DNA of 6,864 nucleotides from positions 1 through 6,864 of the forward strand of contig JAIOJM010000018.1 of NCBI GenBank assembly GCA_019911785.1. The letters run 5' to 3'. Below are positions 1 to 6,224 of the stretch, in pieces (the first letter of the stretch is position 1; every line of letters starts with the position of its first letter). Origin of the DNA: Sulfuricella sp. GTDB lineage: Bacteria; Pseudomonadota; Gammaproteobacteria; Burkholderiales; Sulfuricellaceae. A program made the translations under genes and the position numbers. The notes under the pieces were generated by a model. That model did not search any database. It had not been told where the DNA came from and saw only the letters and a program-made list of their open reading frames with translations.

Positions 1-40
1 CTCCCCGGCAAGCCGCGAAGTGCTGGCCACCCTTTTCTAA
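1..40 (+). CDS. C-terminal tail of an upstream gene (partial)
   Basis: Reading from position 2 in frame gives twelve codons ending SPASREVLATLF and a TAA at 38-40. The stop lies 15 nt before the next start codon and directly before that gene's ribosome binding site, which is the spacing expected within an operon. Too little protein is present to recognise a family. A second frame is also open here but runs deep into the following gene, so this reading is preferred. Confidence 0.4.
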   Translation, partial: SPASREVLATLF

Positions 41-55
41 ATCAAGGAGCGAATC

Positions 56-1015
56 ATGAATCTCAATCTCGTAAAAGGCGTCACCCTCACCCCTCCCGTC
101 ATTGGTCGTATCACCATGGGACACACGGTTATTAAGGCCGATTCTAAAACATTGCCTGTCAAGGACGATCATTTCAGCCTGACCACTCTGGTTCAGGAAA
201 AGCGCGATCGCTCCTGGGGCAAACATCCCTTGGAGGCGCGGCACGCCAAGTCCGACGAAAAGCTCCGGGCAATTCCGGTGACAATCGCGTTCAACGATGT
301 CAATCTCAACCTCAATAACCGCTTCAGCGCCTTCGACGTGAAGTCTGGCCGCGTGCTATGCGCCGGCAATGGCGAGAAGGCCCGGCGCGCCACAGAAGAT
401 GGCGTCCAGGATATCGCCTGCCCACGCCCGGAAGGTTGCGAATATGGCCAGCGCCAGCGCTGCAAAAACATGTCTCGCGCCTATTTCAAGGTCGAAGGGC
501 AGTCGGACGAGCTGGGCGTGTTTATTCTGCGCACCACCTCTTACAACTCGCTTAACTATCTGGCCACGCGCTTGTCCGAGCTGCACGGGCTGACCGGCGG
601 CCGAATCGCCGGTATGCCGATGATGCTGGTCATGGAGAGCAAGACCACCACCCAGTCCTTTCGTGAGCCGTTCCAGTTCGCTGACCTGGTGCAACGCCCC
701 GGCATGTCCCTGCTGGACGCTATCAAGGAGGCGAACAGGTATCAAACCGCGATGTCCGAGGCTGGCTTGTCCCTCGAAGGGCTCGAAAAAGCTCTGAGCG
801 ATGGCTTGGCCAATGGCGACTTTGCTGACGAGATCGAGGACGTGGACGAATGGCTGTCTGACGACGATCTACTGACCGCCACCAGCCAGCAACTCCAGCA
901 TAGCGGCTTGCGCGGTCTGGATAGTCTGGCCGACAAGCTGAAGGGCGGCGAACCCCAGGGTGCAGATCCACAGGAGGATTCTGCTGGAGAGCAACAAGAT
1001 CTGTTAGCAGCCTAA
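56..1015 (+). CDS. Gp3-like / recombination-directionality-factor-like metal-binding protein
   Basis: A 319-residue soluble protein. The ATG is preceded by AAGGAG (44-49) with a 6-nt spacer, which fixes the start. The body (about residues 10-215) resembles proteins often annotated 'hydrolase or metal-binding protein' in conjugative elements. It also shares the general layout of the Gp3-like recombination directionality factors: a hydrophobic beta segment (IPVTIAF, 73-79), then a cysteine cluster C102, C122, C128, C136 that could bind zinc, then a G-F-L-R-TTSYNS segment (about 154-165). The C-terminal third is strongly acidic (DEIEDVDEWLSDDD, 258-271) and low in complexity at its end, so probably flexible. 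Family members act with an integrase to favour excision, but no integrase is in view, so that role is inferred from family resemblance only. The DUF1643 gene follows after 12 nt. The homology is recalled by pattern, not computed. Confidence 0.6.
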   Translation: MNLNLVKGVTLTPPVIGRITMGHTVIKADSKTLPVKDDHFSLTTLVQEKRDRSWGKHPLEARHAKSDEKLRAIPVTIAFNDVNLNLNNRFSAFDVKSGRVLCAGNGEKARRATEDGVQDIACPRPEGCEYGQRQRCKNMSRAYFKVEGQSDELGVFILRTTSYNSLNYLATRLSELHGLTGGRIAGMPMMLVMESKTTTQSFREPFQFADLVQRPGMSLLDAIKEANRYQTAMSEAGLSLEGLEKALSDGLANGDFADEIEDVDEWLSDDDLLTATSQQLQHSGLRGLDSLADKLKGGEPQGADPQEDSAGEQQDLLAA

Positions 1016-1027
1016 ACCAGGTGCAGC

Positions 1028-1411
1028 ATGGAAACCGATCGCGTCATTCTGTGCAGCACCCGCGGCGTCCGGCAGGAAGTAGAATTTATCCTGTCGTCCG
1101 TCGACGGCGGACTGCAAGTGACAAACATTTTTTCCCTGGTATCAACCGATCCTGCGGCGCTCTATACCACCGAGGATCCGGTCGGCCCAGATAACAATGC
1201 GGCAATCCTGGACGCGATTAAGGATGCTGGGATGGTTCTGTGTGCTTGGGGGAACCATGGCGCTCATGTTGGCCGCGCCCGCGAAGTGGTGGACATGCTG
1301 CGGTCTGCAGGCGCTACGCCCCACTCGCTTGGACAGAACACCGACGGCAGCCCGAAACATCCCCTTTACGTGGCTTATGCCACCCTTCCAAAACCTTTCT
1401 TTCTCGACTAG
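1028..1411 (+). CDS. DUF1643 family protein, N-terminally shortened
   Basis: A 127-residue protein of unknown function. The C-terminal two thirds carry the DUF1643 signature: NIFSLVSTDP (33-42), DPVGPDN (51-57), CAWGNHGAHVGR (72-83) and the closing DGSPKHPLYVAY block (106-117). Family members are usually about 160 residues or more and begin with a segment containing an N-P-S-T-A motif; that part is absent and the first ~27 residues do not resemble it. The gene is in the same frame as the preceding one, and the TAA at 1013-1015 blocks any longer N-terminus, so the shortening is real unless the sequence contains an error. The ribosome binding site is weak (AGGTG, 1019-1023, 4-nt spacer), which suggests translational coupling to the upstream gene. 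The family occurs often in phages and mobile elements; its biochemical role is not known to me. Confidence 0.75.
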   Translation: METDRVILCSTRGVRQEVEFILSSVDGGLQVTNIFSLVSTDPAALYTTEDPVGPDNNAAILDAIKDAGMVLCAWGNHGAHVGRAREVVDMLRSAGATPHSLGQNTDGSPKHPLYVAYATLPKPFFLD

Positions 1412-2466
1412 CGGATCAGCCAGGCCGCCACTGCGCCGATGACGAATGCCACCGCCACGGCCCAAAGAGGGAAGCCGGCGGCCTGTTCGCCAGCCTGTTC
1501 CAGCAAGTCCGTCGCGGACTTCGCCTGTGCTTGAGCGGTGTTCCGCTCCTTCTCCAAAGACTCCATGCGCTCTTTGGTTAGGCGCAGCTCCTTGCCTATG
1601 TCGCCCTGTAGTCGCTGCCGGCGCTCGATCCTTTCCCTGACATAGCCGCCAGCCTGTGCTGGTGTGTTGGCGCTATAGTCTGCAACCAGGTCAAGCAGAG
1701 TGGCGTTGCCGGTATGTCCCAGCCCAACAACCCGGTGCGCTGTCTGGCCTGCCAGCGCCATTACAACCCGGGGGTCATCAAACACCTCGAAATCTCCAGA
1801 ATCCCCTCCCCCGCGAATCATGATGAGCAGATCCGCGTCGGCCTGTGCAATGGACTTGGCAATGGCTACAGGGTCTAGCATATTGACCTGAATCGGATTG
1901 ATCACCAGGACGCTTCCCAGTTTGTCCAGTTCGGCCAGGCAATCCCTCGATACCTGAGCGTGTACCGAGGTGGACTGGATCATCGCCACCGTGATCGTGT
2001 CGTGAGCGGGAAACTCGTTGCGTACCATCCGAATGCTGCGCAACCGATCGAGCGTCATGCGCCCCTGGTCAGTCACCGTGCCTGTGGCGGGTGCCTCCTC
2101 CGCGCTTAACTGGATGTCCGCTACTGACAGCTTGACCTCGACTCCATAGGCGGTCGCGCGCGTGACGATTACCCCAGATGCAACGACCTGGTGGCCCGCC
2201 ACAATGCCACGGCCGGAAAGCAACGAGGCTGGGATGTCTGCCTTGGCCTGTGCGCCGCCGTCATCCATGATCTTCACGTTGTAGTGCATCTTTCCGCTGA
2301 CTTTGCCGGGGTCGGTCAGGCGGCCACGCAAACGCACCATTCCAGCGATCTCCGGCAAGTTTTCCTTCACCAGCCGATTGATGATCAGGTCGATATACTG
2401 CTGCAGTGTTCCTGGCGTGAACTCTGCGAATACTGGATCTTCCGACGACGTGTCGGTTTGCATCAT
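1408..2466 (-). CDS. Exonuclease VII large subunit (XseA)-like protein with C-terminal membrane anchor
   Basis: A 352-residue protein. The start at 2466 is chosen because TAAGGAGG lies 6 nt upstream; the longer reading from 2487 places that site inside the gene. Domains in order: an N-terminal OB fold (about 38-121, with VRLRGRLTD and a HYNVKIMDD strand), the exonuclease VII catalytic region (about 130-275), a short charged coiled coil (about 277-325) and a hydrophobic helix at 333-351 ending WLIR. Family motifs seen are SRD (D175), IRGGGDSGDF (R218), GHTGN (H251) and LVADYSANTPAQA. Classical XseA is about 450 residues with a long coiled coil that binds many XseB subunits; here the coil is short and a membrane helix follows. 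The family's GHETD is GHTGN, so a conserved Asp is Asn. ExoVII degrades single-stranded DNA; activity here is uncertain. No xseB gene is visible. Confidence 0.85.
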   Translation of the reverse strand: MMQTDTSSEDPVFAEFTPGTLQQYIDLIINRLVKENLPEIAGMVRLRGRLTDPGKVSGKMHYNVKIMDDGGAQAKADIPASLLSGRGIVAGHQVVASGVIVTRATAYGVEVKLSVADIQLSAEEAPATGTVTDQGRMTLDRLRSIRMVRNEFPAHDTITVAMIQSTSVHAQVSRDCLAELDKLGSVLVINPIQVNMLDPVAIAKSIAQADADLLIMIRGGGDSGDFEVFDDPRVVMALAGQTAHRVVGLGHTGNATLLDLVADYSANTPAQAGGYVRERIERRQRLQGDIGKELRLTKERMESLEKERNTAQAQAKSATDLLEQAGEQAAGFPLWAVAVAFVIGAVAAWLIR

Positions 2467-2764
2467 GCCGCTCCTCCTTATATCCAAAATGGCGATTTCT
2501 CGGATTGCCTTACCAAAGATGTGGTCGTGGCACGCCTGTCAGTGTTGTGGCTTTCGTCTGCCTTTACAAACCACGAATCGCACCTACGAGGCTAGCATAC
2601 CGGACAGGCCAATTCTGGCTTTTTATCCGTAACTGCACAGTCCATTGTGGACGCGCATCATTTCCGCTCAATCCAGTATTGGCGCGGCTTACAGGTAAAC
2701 ATATTTCAAACGAATTCGGTCTGTTTTGGCATCATGGAAACATAAAGAAAACGGAGATGCCGCC
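2467..2764. other. Divergent intergenic region between XseA-like and RecE-like genes
   Basis: About 300 bp separate two divergently read genes, so promoters for both should lie here. I see no convincing sigma70 promoter. The best plus-strand candidate is TTGGCG with CATATT 15 nt downstream, which has a short spacer and a weak -10. A 7-bp inverted pair, GCCTGTC near 2534 and GACAGGC near 2603, brackets the middle and might be an operator, but could be chance. Short open frames here look non-coding and lack ribosome binding sites. Confidence 0.5.
2473..2480 (-). promoter_or_regulatory. Ribosome binding site deciding the XseA-like start
   Basis: On the minus strand this reads TAAGGAGG, close to a perfect Shine-Dalgarno sequence, 6 nt before the ATG at 2466. 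A second ATG follows immediately at 2463. This excludes the upstream in-frame ATG at 2487 as the main start. Confidence 0.85.
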
Positions 2765-3640
2765 ATGAATGCTGTTGCTGAAATTACCATTCCAGAACTG
2801 GAACCGATGGTTATTCCCACTCTCTTGGAGTTGTTCGGCAACCTGCATTGCCGCCCAGACATCCCCAACGAGGTGTACCACGCAGACCGCACCTGTGTTT
2901 CGGTGTCTGGACTGAAGCAGATTTTGCGCTCGCCAGCTCATTTTCAGGCGTATCTGAGCGGGTCTTCTCGCAAGGAAACGCCCGCCATGTTCATGGGAAC
3001 GGCTATCCATGCGCGGCTGCTGGAACCGGATCTGTATGCCGGTGATTACGTGACGGCACCTTCCTGCGACAAGCGCACCAAGGATTACAAGGAATTCGAG
3101 ATCGCTCATGCCAACCTGAAGATACTGACACCGGAGCAAATGGTGACCATCGAGGGTATTGCCCATAGCGTTAGCCTCCATTCTTCTGCGGCCACTCTGC
3201 TTCGGGCCGGGCTGGTGGAACACACGATCATCTGGCAGGACGAGGAAACCGGGATATGGCTGAAGATCCGCCCGGATTGCCTGTGCGTCGATTTTGACAC
3301 CGGCATCTGTCTGGACGTGAAGACCACCGAGGATGCCTCGCCGTCGGCTTTTCCCCGCGCGTGCGTGAACTACGACTACGACCTGCAAGCAGCGGTGTAC
3401 CTCGAAGGTTTGCGTCATGTTTTCAAGCGCGACTTCGACTTCGCCTTTCTGGGTTGTGAGAAAGAGGCTCCTTACGGTTGCGCGCTCTACGGCGCACCGA
3501 TGGAGATGCTGGAACGTGGAATGCGCCGTTTCCGCGAAGCGCTGCGCCTGCTGAAAGAGTGCCGGACAGCCGGGCAGTGGCCGTCTTATCAACCAGCGGG
3601 CGATTACGCCATTCTGGACTGGCCGCGCTGGGCTTGCTGA
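2765..3640 (+). CDS. RecE-like (exonuclease VIII type) PD-(D/E)XK nuclease
   Basis: A 291-residue protein matching the C-terminal nuclease domain of E. coli RecE, which is 866 residues in full, so this is the stand-alone nuclease form. The start at 2765 is chosen because GGAG (2753-2756) sits 8 nt upstream; a TTG at 2726 lacks such a site. Motifs in order: VSVSGLKQILRSPAHFQAYL (46-64), GTAIHARLLEP (78-88, H82), E152, IRPDCL (168-173, D171), LDVKTTED (183-190, D184 and K186) and the QAAVY motif (208-212). The set is complete for a PD-(D/E)XK active site, and the tail from FAFLGCEKE to the terminal WPRW resembles RecE closely. RecE degrades the 5' strand of duplex DNA, leaving 3' overhangs for a RecT-type annealing protein. 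No recT is in the window; it may lie outside. The zinc-ribbon gene follows 30 nt later. Confidence 0.88.
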   Translation: MNAVAEITIPELEPMVIPTLLELFGNLHCRPDIPNEVYHADRTCVSVSGLKQILRSPAHFQAYLSGSSRKETPAMFMGTAIHARLLEPDLYAGDYVTAPSCDKRTKDYKEFEIAHANLKILTPEQMVTIEGIAHSVSLHSSAATLLRAGLVEHTIIWQDEETGIWLKIRPDCLCVDFDTGICLDVKTTEDASPSAFPRACVNYDYDLQAAVYLEGLRHVFKRDFDFAFLGCEKEAPYGCALYGAPMEMLERGMRRFREALRLLKECRTAGQWPSYQPAGDYAILDWPRWAC

Positions 3641-3670
3641 ATCTAATTCCATCTGTTGAGGAGAATTCCC

Positions 3671-4273
3671 ATGCTGGACCGCCAACACACCCAGACCATA
3701 ACGGTCGGCGACGCTTCCGTCACGGCTAGTATTTCGCCGTGCTGCCGGATGTATCCCGGCCACGGCTTGCAAATCCGTGTGGCCCTGTCGAACGGCGGGT
3801 CGGCCTATGTTCATGACGCTGCAAAACCCTTTGACCAATCCTGTGAGGCCGATGTTGATCGCCTTCTGAGGCGGGTTCGCGTGATCCACTGCTCCCGCTG
3901 CGGCGGTCAAGCGTTCGACCCCGCCAGCGTGGTTACCAATCGTAATGGTCTATGTGTGAGCTGCTTCCTGTCCGATCTGGATGCCGAATTTGCCGAGGCA
4001 AAGGCCAAGGAGCATGCGGAGATCGTAGCCTTGGAAGCCAAGATGAGCGCCTTCGTACTGGAACTGTCCGCCTGTGGTCGCTTCGACGTGCGGGTCAACG
4101 GCATGCGCATCGGCGTGGTCATTGGTGGCCGTCGGAAGTGGTGTGCCGAAACGGGCCGCCGGGTGATCGGTTATTTCTCCTCCCCTCAAAAAGCTGGACG
4201 AGCCATCGTGACAGATCGACGAAGCCAGCAGGATCAGCACAACAAAGGAAAACCTGATGACGCAGATACGTAA
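3671..4273 (+). CDS. Hypothetical protein with CxxC/CxxC zinc ribbon
   Basis: A 200-residue protein that I cannot name. GAGGAG (3658-3663) lies 7 nt before the ATG at 3671, fixing the start; an in-frame TTG at 3656 overlaps that site and is rejected. The sequence has a beta-rich N-terminus (about 8-50), then C74-S-R-C77 and C95-V-S-C98 spaced like a four-cysteine zinc ribbon, then an alpha-helical charged stretch (about 101-130) and a C-terminal part with VNGMRIGVVIGGRRKW (142-157). The last 20 residues are polar and probably disordered. It follows the RecE-like gene by 30 nt on the same strand, so the two are probably co-transcribed. A DNA- or protein-binding accessory role fits, but this is only inferred from the ribbon and the neighbour. 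Confidence 0.8.
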   Translation: MLDRQHTQTITVGDASVTASISPCCRMYPGHGLQIRVALSNGGSAYVHDAAKPFDQSCEADVDRLLRRVRVIHCSRCGGQAFDPASVVTNRNGLCVSCFLSDLDAEFAEAKAKEHAEIVALEAKMSAFVLELSACGRFDVRVNGMRIGVVIGGRRKWCAETGRRVIGYFSSPQKAGRAIVTDRRSQQDQHNKGKPDDADT

Positions 4274-4319
4274 GCGTTTTCTCTCACGAGATAAACCTTC
4301 TTTCTTGAGCGTCCTGTAA
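4257..4319 (+). CDS. 20-codon ORF with strong ribosome binding site (small peptide or gene remnant)
   Basis: ATG at 4257 is preceded by AAGGA (4245-4249) at a 7-nt spacing, which is good for initiation. The ORF encodes MTQIRKRFLSRDKPSFLSVL and stops at TAA 4317-4319. It begins inside the end of the zinc-ribbon gene (17-nt overlap, different frame), the usual arrangement for a coupled downstream gene, yet ends after 20 codons within the loop of the 13-bp inverted repeat. It could be a small basic peptide, or the surviving start of a gene cut off at the junction with the minus-strand cassette. There is no family evidence. Confidence 0.35.
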   Translation: MTQIRKRFLSRDKPSFLSVL

Positions 4320-4343
4320 TAATGGCAAGGCGCTCAAGAAAGA
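4299..4343. repeat. 13-bp perfect inverted repeat, 19-nt spacer
   Basis: TCTTTCTTGAGCG at 4299-4311 and its exact reverse complement at 4331-4343 are separated by 19 nt. The repeat lies between the convergent zinc-ribbon and GHKL genes. Its right arm overlaps by two bases the stem of the neighbouring terminator hairpin, so the two structures compete. Neither side has a run of T directly after the repeat, so it is not a textbook terminator. It could be an RNA stem that protects 3' ends or a recombinase or protein binding site. Confidence 0.8.
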
Positions 4344-4361
4344 CCTTCCCGGAGGAAGGTC
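4336..4361 (-). terminator. Intrinsic terminator of the GHKL gene
   Basis: GACCTTCC (4342-4349) pairs with GGAAGGTC (4354-4361) across a 4-nt loop, an 8-bp perfect stem. Read on the minus strand the stem is followed by TTTCTT (4341-4336). It lies 9 nt beyond the stop codon of the GHKL gene. The T tract is short and also forms part of the 13-bp inverted repeat. Confidence 0.65.
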
Positions 4362-4370
4362 AAAGGTGGA

Positions 4371-6014
4371 TCAGACTTCTTCTATGGAAATCTTTCCTTT
4401 ACCGTCAATGCTGATGGTAAAGGTGGATTCGCGCAGATTGGTCTTATTGTCTGCGTTGGCACTGAGCAGACACTTTTTCAAGGTTTCGATCTTCGATTCT
4501 CCGGCCAAAATAGCGACCAGGTTGTCAAACGCCTCACAATCGAGACTATTATCGGTTGCCATGTATGTATCGTACTCGTCCAAGTAGGGTGAGGCCTGAA
4601 GCAGGACATGAGATGCCGATCCAGATCCTTTGGGGACCATGAAGACCATCGTGCCCGACCAATTATCGGAGCCCAGTGCTACCGGCTCTTTAATTTTCAG
4701 CGGTTGACCATTCAGGACAATCACCAGCTTGTCGACCAGCTTGACCTTGCCGGAGGCATAGCATCCGGAGAAATCCTCCTCCGCCACGACCTTACAGCTG
4801 ACATTCAGGCTGGCTTCATCGAGATCTAGGATATGACTGCGCGCCCAATGTCCTTGGGGGACATCGGAAACGAACAGCCATTCTTTCTCCTGGGCGTACA
4901 GGTATTTGGCAAACTCATTCCCGCCATCCTCATAGTCCAGTCCTTGGCATAGAACGAAAGCGCCGGACTCGACTTCTTCTCGGGTGACTTCGGCCTTGCT
5001 CGGGTGCATGAACTCGTTCCCGAAACCGCTCTTCACCGGGTAATCGCCCACGAAAGACAGGACGCTTTTCGGAAGCACTGGGATTTCGTTCATGATTTCC
5101 AGCGCATCGTACTTCTTAGCCACGTCCCAGTAGGCTGCGACAAACGCGGATGCGGAAATTACCTGCTTCTGCGCTTCCATGTGGGCAAGGCAGAGCGCAC
5201 GGATTTCACGCCTGAAGTCATTTCCGGCCTTCTTCCCATCAATCAGCGCATCGCGGTCTGGCATGCGCGTCTGATATTGGTGGTGGTCAACATGAACGAT
5301 CGGCCCATTATCTCTGCCGTATGTCCTGTCATCAAAACCCGCCACTGTTACCGGCAGTCCTTGGCAGTAGACGACTCCTTGGGGTTCATATACCAGCGGA
5401 TCAGCGGTGTGAATGCCCCGAATCGATATAAATCCGACCGGAGTATTCGCGCCGCTGAGGTTTCCTGCCGCATGTGGCCTCGGCATATCCTCTCCCCTCC
5501 AGAAGACGGGGATGGCAAACCCTTTTGCGTAATCACGGATGGATTTTCCGATCTGTTCTGCTCCCAGCTTGCACCCGTGCAGCGTAAGTCGGGTTCCTCC
5601 GATGAAACTGGAGGGCTCAACGGCGATGTTCCGCTTGGAGATCAGATCATCTGAACAGAAGGTGATCTGACGACCGCGCGACTCCACTGTGACCTGTTCA
5701 GCGGCAAAGCTGACACTGAAGAATCCGATACCGAAGGGTTTATCAGTTGCGATCGTTTCTTCCGACCATCCGGATTCAGCCACGGTTATCAGGGCGCGGA
5801 AATCGGAAATACCGCATCCGTTATCCGAGATGATCAGCGAAGCTGTTTCGTCGTTAAAGTCGAGTTCCACGGACGATGCGCCGGCTCTTCGTGCATTCTG
5901 GATTGCCTCAGCCAACACGGTCGTGCTGGTAGAGAACATGGTTTTCAGATGCTCGAGAAAGCGGCTCTCGTTCACGCCACTGGTAATACTGATTTCCTGT
6001 GCTGCTTGTTGCAT
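4371..6014 (-). CDS. Stand-alone GHKL (Bergerat-fold) ATPase of unknown role
   Basis: A 547-residue protein whose ATG at 6014 follows AAGGAG (6023-6028) with an 8-nt spacer. The N-terminal domain (about 10-155) has every Bergerat-fold motif: N-box E36-AIQN-A41, G1 box D64-NGCG-I69, G2 box FGIGFFSV (94-101) and GTRLTL (140-145). This arrangement is like the ATPase domains of Hsp90, MutL and MORC rather than histidine kinases: no kinase dimerisation domain, receiver, sensor or membrane helix is present. A middle part (about 190-300) contains GVVYCQGLPV and a basic MPDRDALI segment, possibly the second domain that such ATPases use to sense nucleotide. The remainder to 547 I do not recognise. Family members couple ATP binding to dimer clamping on DNA or clients; which applies here is unknown. 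The gene has its own terminator and a structured leader. A defence or DNA-processing role is possible but unproven. Confidence 0.85.
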   Translation of the reverse strand: MQQAAQEISITSGVNESRFLEHLKTMFSTSTTVLAEAIQNARRAGASSVELDFNDETASLIISDNGCGISDFRALITVAESGWSEETIATDKPFGIGFFSVSFAAEQVTVESRGRQITFCSDDLISKRNIAVEPSSFIGGTRLTLHGCKLGAEQIGKSIRDYAKGFAIPVFWRGEDMPRPHAAGNLSGANTPVGFISIRGIHTADPLVYEPQGVVYCQGLPVTVAGFDDRTYGRDNGPIVHVDHHQYQTRMPDRDALIDGKKAGNDFRREIRALCLAHMEAQKQVISASAFVAAYWDVAKKYDALEIMNEIPVLPKSVLSFVGDYPVKSGFGNEFMHPSKAEVTREEVESGAFVLCQGLDYEDGGNEFAKYLYAQEKEWLFVSDVPQGHWARSHILDLDEASLNVSCKVVAEEDFSGCYASGKVKLVDKLVIVLNGQPLKIKEPVALGSDNWSGTMVFMVPKGSGSASHVLLQASPYLDEYDTYMATDNSLDCEAFDNLVAILAGESKIETLKKCLLSANADNKTNLRESTFTISIDGKGKISIEEV

Positions 6015-6198
6015 GGCAAATACTCCTTCTCAGAGTTTGCAGGCAGCACCCCCGGCAGGGAGTGACACCCTGCGGGTTGGATTTCCCTCGAACCAAAATG
6101 GTCGGAGGAAGTTTCGACTGATATCGCACAGTCGCAGGCGTTTGTCTCAACACGAGACGAAAACCCTTTTTTCAAAGCTCTACCGTGGCAGAACACTG
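6015..6198 (-). promoter_or_regulatory. Structured leader and presumed promoter region of the GHKL gene
   Basis: Between the upstream terminator and the GHKL start lie about 180 nt with no supported gene. A strong hairpin occupies 6051-6076: GCAGGG (6055-6060) pairs with CCCTGC (6068-6073) over a 7-nt loop, and CCC/GGG extend the stem past one bulged base. A second hairpin (TTTGTCTC with GAGACGAA, 6141-6161, one G-U pair) lies upstream. No convincing sigma70 promoter was found; TTGAGA near 6150 on the minus strand has no good -10 at proper spacing. Confidence 0.4.
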
Positions 6199-6224
6199 AA
6201 AAAAGGACCCCGCAATGCAGGGTC
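6199..6224 (-). terminator. Intrinsic terminator after the 64-residue gene
   Basis: On the minus strand GACCC and GGGTC (6224-6220 and 6210-6206) form a stem strengthened by inner GC pairs, followed after one C by six T (6204-6199). It lies about 100 nt past the stop codon at 6322 and separates that gene from the GHKL gene, which therefore should have its own promoter. Confidence 0.7.

Noticed and set aside
2726..2764. TTG start extending the RecE-like protein by 13 residues
   Set aside because: No ribosome binding site precedes it, while the ATG at 2765 has one at good spacing.
2505..2768. Plus-strand frame whose TGA overlaps the RecE-like ATG, suggesting translational coupling
   Set aside because: It starts at a TTG without a ribosome binding site and encodes a Cys/His/Trp-rich peptide with no protein-like pattern; the overlap is probably chance.
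2732..3910. Long minus-strand open frame of 392 codons opposite the RecE-like and zinc-ribbon genes
   Set aside because: The plus-strand genes here have clear family motifs and ribosome binding sites; the opposite frame crosses both genes and the gap between them and has a composition unlike a real protein.
5004..5654. Plus-strand open frame of 216 codons inside the GHKL gene
   Set aside because: It is the antisense shadow of a convincing ATPase gene and shows no motif or ribosome binding site.
6141..6172. Plus-strand intrinsic terminator (GTCTC/GAGAC stem and a run of six T)
   Set aside because: The T run is separated from the stem by several bases and there is no plus-strand gene upstream for it to serve.
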